A stretch of 64,000 nucleotides of DNA from Bacillus cereus group sp. RP43. GTDB taxonomy: Bacteria > Bacillota > Bacilli > Bacillales > Bacillaceae_G. The stretch spans positions 248,001 through 312,000 of the forward strand of contig NZ_JARVHQ010000001.1 of the NCBI RefSeq assembly GCF_040459645.1. Reading direction: 5' to 3'. The position numbers were made by a program, and so were the translations under genes. The first letter of the stretch is position 1. Each line of letters starts with the position of its first letter. This document shows positions 1 to 7,107 of this stretch, piece after piece. The notes under the pieces are model-generated. The model did not search any database. It was not told the origin of the DNA and saw only the letters and a program-made list of their open reading frames with translations.

Positions 1-1
1 A

Positions 2-154
2 AGTCTTGTAGCGAACGCAGCAATTGGTATTATTGTTGATCGTTCTGGTTGGGATGGTTGTTTCATCTTACTACTAGCAGGCGGTATTTTATCAACAGTA
101 TTCTTATTTATCGTTCAGCGTGGACATGAGAGAAAAGGTCCTAAAGTGGCATAA
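2..154 (+). CDS. MFS transporter, C-terminal end only (partial)
   Basis: Only the last 50 codons are inside the window; the gene starts upstream. The fragment has a hydrophobic helix (FILLLAGGILSTVFLFIV) preceded by a short polar loop with Asp-Arg-Ser-Gly-Trp and followed by a basic tail ending KGPKVA, which is how the last membrane segment of a major facilitator superfamily permease looks. The DRxGW loop before the last helix recalls organophosphate:phosphate antiporters of the GlpT/UhpT type, but too little is visible to fix the substrate. A strong intrinsic terminator follows 11 bases after the stop, so it ends its own transcript. Confidence 0.6.
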   Translation, partial: SLVANAAIGIIVDRSGWDGCFILLLAGGILSTVFLFIVQRGHERKGPKVA

Positions 155-164
155 TAGTTTGTAT

Positions 165-204
165 AAAAAAGCGATCCAATTATTATTTTGGATCGCTTTT
201 TTTA
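165..204 (+). terminator. Intrinsic terminator after the MFS gene
   Basis: A stem of AAAGCGATCCAA pairing with TTGGATCGCTTT around a short AT loop is followed by a T run. It separates the upstream transporter from the exporter operon. Confidence 0.85.
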
Positions 205-402
205 TATAAGGTAATCTTTCCTTAAAACTATCTTAAAAGATAGGATGTCATATTTCTAATCATTGGTATTTTTGTTACAATATAAATGATTGTGTAAAAC
301 TTTGTAAAATGAGTGTAACAATGTAAGTGGAACTCTTATTTTCAGAAAGTTTTATATAATTAAATATCTATTAAACTATAAGATATAAAAAGGAGCGAGA
401 AT

Positions 403-1587
403 ATGTTACCAAATACGGTTCGTACTCCAAACAAGAAGAAGAAATGGATTATTATCGGAGTTATTGCACTAATTGTTATTGTTGCAGCAGTTAATATTTT
501 TGTTATGCAAGGTAAGAAGAAAGGTACAGCGACGAATGAGGCTGTGAGCTTTGAGAAAGTGACAGAGCGTAAGCTTAATAATACGAAGTTAATTTCGGGT
601 CAGGTGAAGCCAGGGAATATTGAAAGTTTTTATGCAGATCCGACTAAAGGAAAAGTGAAAGATATCGCAGTGAAAGAAGGACAAGAGGTAGAGAAGGGAA
701 CGAAATTATTCTCTTATGATAATGAAGAAATTAATCTTCAAATGAAGCAAGCTGAGCTTGATCAGAAGATGGCTGATATGCGTTATGATCAAGGGAAAAA
801 GAAGATTGATTCATTGAAGAAAGAAATTAAAAAAGTGAAAGATAGCGGGGCTGGGAAAGAAGTAACAGATCCGATGGAAGAGCAAGTAAGTGAGTTAGAA
901 ATGGCACAAAAGACAACTGACCTTGAGAAAGAAAAAGGGAAGTTACAAAAAGAAGAGTTAAATAAAAAGCAGAAGGAACTTACGATTTATAGTAACTTTA
1001 CGGGTGTTGTACAAAAGTTAGACAAAGATGCGGCACAAAGTTCATCTCAGGCATTAGGTGGTCAAGGGAAAGCATTCTTGCAAGTTGCTTCTAAAGATCC
1101 GTTCCAAGTTCAAGGGACTTTAACAGAGCTTCAAAAATCACAAATTCAAAAAGATCAAACGTTCACTGTAACTGCGAAAGCAAATAATAAGAAGAAGTGG
1201 ACAGGTAAGATTACGGAAGTAAGTGAATTCCCAACGAGTGCAGAGATGGCTCAAGCTGCTGGTGAAGGAACTCAAAATATGTCTCAGTATACATATAAAG
1301 CAAGTCTTGATAGCCAAGATGGTTTATCTCCAGGTTATCACGTTTCTCTGCAAGTGAATTTAGAGAATAAGACGATGATTGCTGTTCCAACTAAGAGCAT
1401 TGTAGAAAAAGGCGAAGATGCATTTGTTTATATCGAAGAAAAAGGAAAACTTCGTAAACAAAATGTGAAAAAGGGTGCTACTGATGGAGACTGGACAGAG
1501 ATTGTTGAAGGCGCAACAGTGGGGCAAAAGGTGGTTAAAAATCCTTCCGACAACGTGTATGACGGAATGGAAGTGAAAGAGAAATGA
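403..1587 (+). CDS. YknX-like membrane fusion (adaptor) protein of an ABC exporter
   Basis: This is an HlyD/MacA-type adaptor that links a MacB-like ABC permease to the cell envelope. The 394 residues show a basic N-terminus, one membrane anchor at about residues 15-34, a lipoyl/barrel-sandwich half around 65-110 (GKVKDIAVKEGQEVEKG), a long Lys/Glu-rich coiled coil at about 110-200, the second sandwich half (YSNFTGVVQKL) and a C-terminal beta-barrel region. The ATG has AAGGAG just upstream. Its stop overlaps the ATPase start (ATGA), so the two are translationally coupled. By family this corresponds to YknX of B. subtilis, which with YknYZ and YknW protects against the SDP toxin; the substrate here is inferred only. 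Confidence 0.88.
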   Translation: MLPNTVRTPNKKKKWIIIGVIALIVIVAAVNIFVMQGKKKGTATNEAVSFEKVTERKLNNTKLISGQVKPGNIESFYADPTKGKVKDIAVKEGQEVEKGTKLFSYDNEEINLQMKQAELDQKMADMRYDQGKKKIDSLKKEIKKVKDSGAGKEVTDPMEEQVSELEMAQKTTDLEKEKGKLQKEELNKKQKELTIYSNFTGVVQKLDKDAAQSSSQALGGQGKAFLQVASKDPFQVQGTLTELQKSQIQKDQTFTVTAKANNKKKWTGKITEVSEFPTSAEMAQAAGEGTQNMSQYTYKASLDSQDGLSPGYHVSLQVNLENKTMIAVPTKSIVEKGEDAFVYIEEKGKLRKQNVKKGATDGDWTEIVEGATVGQKVVKNPSDNVYDGMEVKEK

Positions 1588-2264
1588 TTACGTTAAATAA
1601 TATTTCTAAAACGTATTATCAAGGGAAGTTGGCAGTGCCGATCTTACATGGTATTAGTTTAACGATTCAAAACGGTGAGTTCATTTCGATTATGGGACCG
1701 TCTGGTTCAGGTAAATCAACGCTTATGAATATTATCGGTTGTTTAGATCGTCCAACAGAGGGCGAATATATGTTGAATGATGTGAATATCTTAACAGCAG
1801 ACGAGTCAAAACTAGCTTTAATTCGTAATGAATATATCGGCTTTGTATTCCAGCACTTTAATTTATTACCGCGTCTTTCCGCAGTGGAAAACGTTGAACT
1901 TCCGCTCATCTATGGCGGGGTGAAGAAAGCAGAGCGTCGTCAAAGAGCTCTTGAAGCGCTGGGGAAAGTTGGATTATCAGATAGAGTACACCATTTACCT
2001 AGTGAGTTATCAGGTGGACAGAAGCAACGTGTAGCGATTGCGAGATCAATTGCAAATAACCCAACGTTTATTATGGCCGATGAGCCGACAGGTGCTCTTG
2101 ATACGAAGTCTGGTGCACAAGTTATGGACATTTTCACGAAGCTAAATGCAGAAGGTACGACAATCGTTATGGTTACGCATGAAGAGGAAGTAGCTGCTTA
2201 TTCTTCCCGTCGCATTGTATTGCGAGATGGGAAAATTACAGAAGATAGAAGGTGTGCGGTATGA
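1584..2264 (+). CDS. YknY-like ABC transporter ATP-binding protein (MacB/LolD class)
   Basis: This is the nucleotide-binding subunit powering the adjacent permease. In 226 residues it shows Walker A (GPSGSGKST, about residue 39), a Q-loop region (FVFQHFNLLPRLSAVENV), the ABC signature (LSGGQKQRVAIAR, about 141), Walker B (FIMADEPTGALD) and the H-loop (VMVTHEEE). Length and spacing are those of the LolD/MacB/YknY subfamily. Its ATG overlaps the adaptor stop, and its stop overlaps the permease ATG, each by four bases, so the three genes form one tightly coupled operon. Confidence 0.95.
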   Translation: MITLNNISKTYYQGKLAVPILHGISLTIQNGEFISIMGPSGSGKSTLMNIIGCLDRPTEGEYMLNDVNILTADESKLALIRNEYIGFVFQHFNLLPRLSAVENVELPLIYGGVKKAERRQRALEALGKVGLSDRVHHLPSELSGGQKQRVAIARSIANNPTFIMADEPTGALDTKSGAQVMDIFTKLNAEGTTIVMVTHEEEVAAYSSRRIVLRDGKITEDRRCAV

Positions 2265-3460
2265 GCTTACTAGATAGTATGAAAATTGCCCTATCTTCTA
2301 TTTTAGCTCATAAACTACGCTCAGCTCTGACGATGCTTGGGATTATTATTGGTGTAGGCTCTATTATTACCGTCGTTGCGATTGGACAAGGCGGGGAAGC
2401 TGCACTGAAATCTCAATTTGTTGGGTCAGGTAATCAAACGGTTCCGATTCATTATAGTGCTGATATGAATGATCCTTTTGGTATGGCGATGGTAGAAGCA
2501 CCGAAGATAACTGAAGAAGATATTTTTGAAATTAAAAAAATTCCAGAAATCGCACATGTTGTAACAACAAATTCAAGTATGGAACCACTTGATATTGAAG
2601 ATAAAATAGAAATGGTGAGTATTACTGGATTAGATAGTGAGTACTTTGCAGTAAATAAAGTAAAGTTATTAAAGGGACGTTCTTTACAAGAATCAGATGT
2701 GGATCAAGGTAATAACGTTGTCATGATTAGTAAACAAATGGAAGAAAAGGTGTTTAAGGATGCCAATCCAGTCGGTAAAATTATTGAAATGAAAGGTCAA
2801 CCGATGCAAATTATTGGTGTCTATAAATCAGATAACGAGTTTATGGGAATGGGACCATCAGAAGCACTAGTTCCAATTTCATTATGGCCGACATTGTATG
2901 GAAAAGATGAAATTCAAAATATTTCTGTTCAAGCAAAAAATGTAGATAATCTAGAAAAAGCGGGTAAAAAAGCTGCAGATGTCTTAAACAGTCGTAAACC
3001 GAGTGATGCAACTGGTAAATACGAAGTTATGAATTTAAAAGAACTTCAAGAAGGTATTTCAAAAATGACAGGTATTATGACGATGATCATCGGCGGTATC
3101 GCTGGTATTTCACTAGTCGTTGGTGGTATCGGTGTAATGAACATCATGCTCGTATCTGTAACAGAGCGTACACGTGAAATTGGGGTGCGTAAGGCACTTG
3201 GAGCAACACGTAGTAAAATTTTATTACAGTTTTTAATTGAAGCAGTTATGTTAACTCTTCTAGGTGGTTTAATCGGAATTGGTCTTGGGTATGGCGGGGC
3301 ATATATCGTTTCCACATTTGCGAAGTGGCCACCGCTCGTTTCATGGGAAGTTGTCGTTGGGGGCGTACTGTTCTCTATGACACTAGGTATTATTTTCGGA
3401 TTAATTCCAGCGAACAAAGCTGCTAAGTTAGATCCGATTGAAGCACTGCGTTATGAGTAG
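2261..3460 (+). CDS. YknZ-like MacB-family ABC permease
   Basis: Membrane subunit of the exporter, 399 residues from the ATG that overlaps the ATPase stop. An earlier in-frame GTG nine bases upstream is less likely because ATGA coupling is repeated in this operon. The protein has an N-terminal membrane helix (about 20-45), a large extracytoplasmic MacB_PCD domain (about 50-250), and an FtsX domain with three C-terminal helices. The loop TERTREIGVRKALGA between the second and third helices is the classic FtsX/MacB coupling motif. It ends LDPIEALRYE, typical of the family. Confidence 0.93.
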   Translation: MSLLDSMKIALSSILAHKLRSALTMLGIIIGVGSIITVVAIGQGGEAALKSQFVGSGNQTVPIHYSADMNDPFGMAMVEAPKITEEDIFEIKKIPEIAHVVTTNSSMEPLDIEDKIEMVSITGLDSEYFAVNKVKLLKGRSLQESDVDQGNNVVMISKQMEEKVFKDANPVGKIIEMKGQPMQIIGVYKSDNEFMGMGPSEALVPISLWPTLYGKDEIQNISVQAKNVDNLEKAGKKAADVLNSRKPSDATGKYEVMNLKELQEGISKMTGIMTMIIGGIAGISLVVGGIGVMNIMLVSVTERTREIGVRKALGATRSKILLQFLIEAVMLTLLGGLIGIGLGYGGAYIVSTFAKWPPLVSWEVVVGGVLFSMTLGIIFGLIPANKAAKLDPIEALRYE

Positions 3461-3471
3461 ATTATTAGTGT

Positions 3472-3490
3472 AGTAGAGAGCTTCTCTACT
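3472..3490 (+). other. Short hairpin after the permease gene
   Basis: AGTAGAG pairs with CTCTACT around a five-base loop a few bases after the permease stop. No T run follows, so it is more likely an mRNA stability element than a terminator. It immediately precedes the longer hairpin at 3499. Confidence 0.5.
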
Positions 3491-3498
3491 ATACATTA

Positions 3499-3558
3499 CC
3501 GTTCTAGTGGGCGGTTCGTATCCTCTTGCATGAGGATGTGAACCGCCCGTTAGAACGG
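3499..3558 (+). other. Long intercistronic stem-loop between permease and Yip1 genes
   Basis: About 27 bases on each side pair with few mismatches: CCGTTCTAGTGGGCGGTTCG on the left against the complement ending AACCGCCCGTTAGAACGG, closed by ATCCTC/GAGGAT around a five-base loop. No U tract follows, and the next ribosome binding site begins only 12 bases later. It may set differential expression or stability between yknXYZ-like and yip1-like genes, or partly terminate transcription. Function is inference; the pairing is seen. Confidence 0.7.
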
Positions 3559-3582
3559 GTTATATAAATAGAAGGAGGCGTT

Positions 3583-4254
3583 ATGATGGAAGCGAATTTG
3601 AATACGCAAAAAGTTGGTGGAGAGAAGCCGTCATTATTTGGAATGATTACATCTCCTGGTGTACAGTTTGAGAGAATGAAGACTAGTAATGCGGTTTGGG
3701 GTGCGTTTTGGTTACTTGTTTTATTAGCGGGGATTGTAGGAGGACTTGCTTCTTATGTGTACTCCCTAACCCCTGAGGCGATTAAGATGAATAAGGATTT
3801 GGGTATTAGCGTTACACCTATAATGTCGTTTGGTACGGGTGCAGTATTTGGTGCTATTGGTATGGCGATAGGTTTCTTTATTAGTGCAGCGGTGTATAAA
3901 GTATTAATGATGTTAATGAGCAATGATACTTCTTATAAAAAGTTATTAACGATTAGTGTGTACTCAAGCATTATTTCATTACTTGGTTTATTAATAAATA
4001 CAGTTTTAGCACTTGTTTTAGGTGGATCAGGGCAAGAAATGTACACTGGTTTAGGTCCGATTTTCGCTTCAAGTGGTGGTGTTGCAAAAGGTATTGCAAA
4101 TAATATTGAAGTGTTCACAATTTGGGGATTTGTTATTACATGGTTAGGTCTTCAAATTACAGCTGGTTTAAGTAAAAAGAAAGCAACAATTCTTATGGTT
4201 GTCTTCTTTATCTTAACTATTGGATTTGGTGCGGTAAAAGGAATGTTCCAATAA
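3583..4254 (+). CDS. Yip1-family membrane protein (YknW-like)
   Basis: The protein has 223 residues, with a short polar N-terminus and about five hydrophobic helices (roughly 43-62, 85-110, 125-150, 170-195, 200-220). The start of the Yip1 domain is recognisable in SLFGMITSPGVQFERMKTS. In B. subtilis the Yip1 protein YknW is encoded first in yknWXYZ and is needed for assembly of the exporter; here the gene comes last, after a long hairpin. Two ATGs stand in tandem at 3583 and 3586; the GGAGG at 3574-3578 is better spaced for the second. A strong terminator follows, closing the operon. Confidence 0.82.
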   Translation: MMEANLNTQKVGGEKPSLFGMITSPGVQFERMKTSNAVWGAFWLLVLLAGIVGGLASYVYSLTPEAIKMNKDLGISVTPIMSFGTGAVFGAIGMAIGFFISAAVYKVLMMLMSNDTSYKKLLTISVYSSIISLLGLLINTVLALVLGGSGQEMYTGLGPIFASSGGVAKGIANNIEVFTIWGFVITWLGLQITAGLSKKKATILMVVFFILTIGFGAVKGMFQ

Positions 4255-4280
4255 TAGTGATGTTTTACGTCACTAGAAAG

Positions 4281-4319
4281 AAATGCAGCAATTATTTTTA
4301 TAATTGCTGCATTTTTTTG
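4281..4319 (+). terminator. Intrinsic terminator of the exporter operon
   Basis: AAATGCAGCAATTA pairs with TAATTGCTGCATTT, followed by a T-rich tract. The RBS of the next small gene starts directly after it. Confidence 0.88.
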
Positions 4320-4334
4320 TAAGAAGGGATAAAT

Positions 4335-4505
4335 ATGCTTAAGAAATTTTCAGCAAATGTTTTGTTTATGTTAGTCGTAGCATTGTTAGCTGTAGAATAT
4401 ATATCGAATAAGAATCCTTATATATTTGTTGGTGTTACAAGCTGTATTTTAGCTACTGGTTTATATGCGATCGATAGATTTTTTAAAAGCATAGCTAAAG
4501 AGTAA
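4335..4505 (+). CDS. Small two-helix membrane protein, 56 aa
   Basis: A short reading frame of 57 codons begins at ATG with AAGAAGGGA seven bases upstream and ends TAA. The product has a basic start (MLKKF), one helix at about 6-23 (NVLFMLVVALLAVEY), a short polar turn (SNKNPY) and a second helix at about 30-46, then a charged tail (DRFFKSIAKE). It sits between two intrinsic terminators, so it must have a promoter inside or before the first hairpin, or depend on readthrough. I do not recognise a family. Good RBS, membrane topology and its own terminator support a real gene. Confidence 0.6.
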   Translation: MLKKFSANVLFMLVVALLAVEYISNKNPYIFVGVTSCILATGLYAIDRFFKSIAKE

Positions 4506-4527
4506 TGTAGTTTGCAAATATATAAAC

Positions 4528-4566
4528 AAAAGGTTTCCTCTAATGTATAGGAGGAACTTTTTTATT
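4528..4566 (+). terminator. Intrinsic terminator after the small membrane protein gene
   Basis: AAAGGTTTCCTC and GAGGAACTTT pair around an AT-rich loop and are followed by a T-rich run. Confidence 0.75.
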
Positions 4567-4595
4567 TTTACCCCTATTTCAAATACCCCAAGTAG

Positions 4596-4650
4596 AATTT
4601 CAAATACTGCCTAGTGTAATTTCAAATTACACTAGGCAGTATTTGAAATT
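4596..4650. repeat. Perfect 55-base palindrome (26-bp arms, 3-base loop)
   Basis: The left arm at 4596-4621 and the right arm at 4625-4650 are exact reverse complements over 26 bases, with TCA between them. The arms contain CTGCCTAGTGTAA / TTACACTAGGCAG. A partial copy of the arm's end (ATTTCAAATAC) also lies just upstream at about 4576. There is no T run, so it is not a standard terminator. It lies between the small membrane protein terminator and the sigma factor gene. Confidence 0.85.
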
Positions 4651-4737
4651 ACCCACAATGAAATTTCCTTTCTCATTTTATATTGTAGAGGTACCGCGGA
4701 ATACTGAAGAGGTATACCTTTTAGAAACGGGCACTGT

Positions 4738-5208
4738 GTGAAGCCAGCGACTTTTGCAGATACGGTTGTTTTGTATGAAGGTATGATTGTAAATCAAATA
4801 AAGAGGTTAAATATTTACCAAGATTATGAAGAGTATTATCAATGTGGTCTAATTGGTCTTTGGCATGCTTATGAAAGGTATGAGGAGGAGAAAGGTAGTT
4901 TCCCTGCTTATGCGGTTGTAACGGTACGTGGTTATATATTGGAAAGATTGAAGAAAGAATGCGTAGTGCAAGAGAGGTATGTATGCACCGACGAGTATGA
5001 GGAACGATTTGAGTGTGAAGATGCGGGAACGAGGGCGAAGGACTTTATGAGTGTGTTAGATGAGAGGGAGAAGCATATCATTTCAGAGCGATTTTTTACA
5101 GGGAAAAATATGGGGGAGATAGCGTCTGAAATGGGGATGACGTACTATCAAGTGAGATGGATGTATCGACAAGCGCTTGAGAAAATGCGAGATAGTGTAA
5201 GGGGATAA
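4738..5208 (+). CDS. Small sigma-70 family (ECF-like) RNA polymerase sigma factor
   Basis: The 156 residues hold two sigma modules. Region 2 (about 12-75) contains EEYYQCGLIGLWHAYERYEE and the -10 recognition helix stretch FPAYAVVTVRGYILERLKK. Region 4 (about 105-155) is a helix-turn-helix, LDEREKHIISERFFTGKNM followed by GEIASEMGMTYYQVRWMYRQA. Regions 1 and 3 are absent, as in ECF or minimal phage-like sigma factors. The start is a GTG with no clear ribosome binding site, so translation may be weak or regulated. No anti-sigma gene is adjacent. It converges on comK, with which it shares a terminator. The target regulon cannot be read from the sequence. Confidence 0.82.
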   Translation: MKPATFADTVVLYEGMIVNQIKRLNIYQDYEEYYQCGLIGLWHAYERYEEEKGSFPAYAVVTVRGYILERLKKECVVQERYVCTDEYEERFECEDAGTRAKDFMSVLDEREKHIISERFFTGKNMGEIASEMGMTYYQVRWMYRQALEKMRDSVRG

Positions 5209-5212
5209 GAAT

Positions 5213-5265
5213 AATAAGTAGAATGGAAGGCAAGGAAATATTGCGTTCCATTCTACTTATTTTAA
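5213..5265. terminator. Shared bidirectional terminator between sigma factor gene and comK
   Basis: AATAAGTAGAATGGA pairs with TCCATTCTACTTATT around a roughly 20-base loop. T-rich sequence follows on the plus side; the comK stop lies at its edge on the minus side. Confidence 0.75.
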
Positions 5266-5768
5266 GGCAGTAAATGTGGCAAGAGGTTTTTTGAGTGTAG
5301 TGAATCTTTCATGTTCATTCGGGATAATACATGTCCAGCTTTCAAAAATTGTTGCTGTAACTTATGAGGACTTATTAGTATTGTTACGGTAGTTCCATTT
5401 GAAAAATGAATGATAGATTTTTTAATGTTCTTAAAAAATTCTATCTCCTCTATATGGTTATAGAACAACCAAATGCAGTTTGGAGAAGAAGGAGATTCTG
5501 TTGGGAAAGCGCAAATATATTCTCTATGACTAATCGGAATTGGAACATTTTGTTTGAGCTTAAAGTTTATTTGGACTGCATGACGTCTACCTTGATAAGT
5601 AGAATGAACATGTGTTAGACAAGATTTCTTTATGAGTTGAATAGCTGTTTGGCAAGAGTACAGAAGGTTTCCGCTACTGTCGATCATTTTTGTCCGGTAA
5701 TAAGGGTGTTTGCAAGGTTCAAGCATCATTGTAGAACTAGAAATAAAAATATCATTTTCATCATTCAT
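5262..5768 (-). CDS. comK: ComK-family competence transcription factor (ComK2-type)
   Basis: ComK activates late competence genes in B. subtilis by binding AT-rich boxes. This 168-residue protein keeps recognisable ComK blocks: SSTMMLEPC, a CQTAIQLIKKSCLTHV stretch with the YQGRRHAV segment that matches the B. subtilis SYAGRKAGT block, FPTESPSSPNCIWLFYNHI, and FSNGTTVTILIS. It is shorter than B. subtilis ComK (about 190), lacking much of the C-terminal tail. B. cereus-group genomes have two comK genes; by position this agrees with the second, comK2, from memory. The ATG has GGGAGG ten bases upstream. Whether it drives competence here is unknown. Confidence 0.88.
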   Translation of the reverse strand: MNDENDIFISSSTMMLEPCKHPYYRTKMIDSSGNLLYSCQTAIQLIKKSCLTHVHSTYQGRRHAVQINFKLKQNVPIPISHREYICAFPTESPSSPNCIWLFYNHIEEIEFFKNIKKSIIHFSNGTTVTILISPHKLQQQFLKAGHVLSRMNMKDSLHSKNLLPHLLP

Positions 5769-5961
5769 GATTCTAAATCCTCCCTTATGAAAATTATTAT
5801 TCTGAATATAATTATATACGAATTATGTAAATTTATTATTAATCTTCTGTTGTGTATTGTAAATTTTTAATGTTCGTTTACAATCAATAGATGATAGTCT
5901 TTCTAATTTGCATCGCTTGTACATATATATGAAAATAGAAAAGAGTAGGCGGTGATATAGC

Positions 5962-6360
5962 ATGAAGAAAAAATATATTATTATGGCTCTAGCTGTTGTT
6001 CTCTTAGTTTATTTAGCAAACAGTAATCCGGGTAAGGGAGAATATACGGATTGGGCAGCAAAACAATTTATGAAGCGTAATGATGTGAGTAAGAAGCTAG
6101 AAGAGGTTGAGAAAGAAAACAAAGAGGGTATACTTGGCGACTTAGCATCGGCGGGAAAGAAATTGGCAAATAAGTATGTTGAACCACAAGTTGGATTATT
6201 AATCGACCATTATACAAAGCGAAATGATTATATTTTCTTCTCAACATATACGACAGAGTTTGATTTAGGCGGAGAGAATTATAAGTATGTTTGTGTTGGT
6301 TTTTCAAACATCTTTATTCCAATTGAAATGCCGAAGAAAAAAGACGAATCTGCAAAATAA
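5962..6360 (+). CDS. DUF4359-like secreted or membrane-anchored protein
   Basis: The 132-residue product starts with an uncleaved or cleavable signal helix (KKKYIIMALAVVLLVYLAN), then the SNPGKGEYTDWAAKQF block characteristic of DUF4359 proteins, a charged helical middle (about 40-75) and a beta-rich end (YIFFSTYTTEFDLGG, YKYVCVGFSNIFIPI). The RBS AGGCGGTGAT precedes the ATG. It stands alone between comK on the other strand and a shared terminator. No function is known; the region outside the membrane helix should be extracytoplasmic. Confidence 0.75.
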   Translation: MKKKYIIMALAVVLLVYLANSNPGKGEYTDWAAKQFMKRNDVSKKLEEVEKENKEGILGDLASAGKKLANKYVEPQVGLLIDHYTKRNDYIFFSTYTTEFDLGGENYKYVCVGFSNIFIPIEMPKKKDESAK

Positions 6361-6378
6361 TGCAGATTCGTCTTTTTG
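6337..6378. terminator. Bidirectional terminator between the DUF4359 and DUF2922 genes
   Basis: A perfect 14-bp stem (AAGACGAATCTGCA / TGCAGATTCGTCTT) overlaps the plus-strand stop codon. It has an A run on its left and a T run on its right, so it can stop transcription from both sides. Confidence 0.88.
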
Positions 6379-6380
6379 AT

Positions 6381-6596
6381 TTACGGAGTGATCTGAACTT
6401 CAGATACATTTTTTTCTATGAGGCGCGCCCCTTTTTTACGAGTATTTTCACCAATTGATGAAAATACAGATGAAGAAAGAATGGTATCCATTACTTGATT
6501 TACGACTAGTTCATTTACTGGTGTAATGGGATTATCGATAGAAAAGACAACTGTTTTTCCATCTTCTTTCACGAAAATCAACTCTAGTACTTGCAT
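6381..6596 (-). CDS. DUF2922 domain protein
   Basis: The 71-residue protein fits the DUF2922 pattern: an N-terminal beta strand (MQVLELIFVKEDGKTVVFSI), then DNPITPVNELVVNQVMDTIL and a C-terminal strand (ARLIEKNVSEVQI). In Bacilli DUF2922 genes usually sit beside DUF1659 genes, and that partner lies upstream here, separated by a bcr1 element. AAGGAGGG stands ahead of the ATG. The function of this pair is unknown. Confidence 0.8.
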   Translation of the reverse strand: MQVLELIFVKEDGKTVVFSIDNPITPVNELVVNQVMDTILSSSVFSSIGENTRKKGARLIEKNVSEVQITP

Positions 6597-6621
6597 GCTT
6601 TATTCCCTCCTTTTTATTTAT

Positions 6622-6770
6622 CCCGCTATTTGCGGGCAGTAAGACTCCCACCTCAAAATTCGGCTGGAGCAAAGAAGTTAGGGGGAAGCCCTGCTGTCCG
6701 TAAACGCCCGATTGGTGAAGGCTAATAATCAGTGGGGGATGAACAAAACCCCCACTGATTAAAGTTTCAC
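6622..6770 (+). mobile_element. bcr1 repeat (B. cereus-group MITE-like element), copy 1
   Basis: About 149 bp starting CCCGCTATTTGCGGGCAGTA and ending GATTAAAGTTTCAC, recognisable as the roughly 155-bp bcr1 element known from B. cereus-group genomes. It is flanked on the left by TTTAT and on the right by TCTAC, consistent with a decayed TTTAT target duplication. The 3' hairpin (CAGTGGGGG / CCCCCACTG) is intact. The 5' hairpin arm is degraded (TTAGGGGGAAGCCCTG where copy 2 has TTAGGTGGGAGCCTTACTG). It splits the DUF1659-DUF2922 gene pair and ends one base before the DUF1659 stop codon. Confidence 0.9.
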
Positions 6771-6771
6771 T

Positions 6772-6996
6772 CTACAGGTTAGAAAGATCTGACGTGCTTA
6801 CGAGTTGTACAGTGTGAAGTGATAATTGTTGTAGTGAAGCAAGAGAACGTGCTACTTCATGCACTTTTCCTAAATCTGCATTTGTTTTCACACGTTTGAA
6901 TTGCTTGTTCTTAAAAACTGTTTTACCGTTTTTGTCTAATCCTACGTTTAATACAAGGCGTAAAGTTAAATCCATTACGATTGTTTCAACTGCCAT
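6772..6996 (-). CDS. DUF1659 domain protein
   Basis: This is a small 74-residue protein. The ATG at 6996 has AAGGGGGTG seven bases upstream; an in-frame GTG inside that Shine-Dalgarno is less likely. The sequence (VMDLTLRLVLNVGLDKNGK, KNKQFKRVKTNADLGKVHEVARSLASLQQ) matches the DUF1659 pattern of two strands and a helix. It is the expected partner of DUF2922, now separated from it by bcr1, whose edge touches the stop codon. Function unknown. Confidence 0.8.
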   Translation of the reverse strand: MAVETIVMDLTLRLVLNVGLDKNGKTVFKNKQFKRVKTNADLGKVHEVARSLASLQQLSLHTVQLVSTSDLSNL

Positions 6997-7107
6997 GTTT
7001 ATCACCCCCTTTCACTTTATAAATAGGATGTAAATGTCATGTTTTGGCGTGAAATTTTTTCTTTTTTTTGGTACTCTTAAAAGACTAAGAGAGGGGTTTT
7101 CGGAAGA

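Noticed and set aside
5637..5870. 77-codon plus-strand frame opposite the 5' part of comK
   Set aside because: Antisense shadow of a recognised gene, no ribosome binding site, low-complexity Ile/Asn end.
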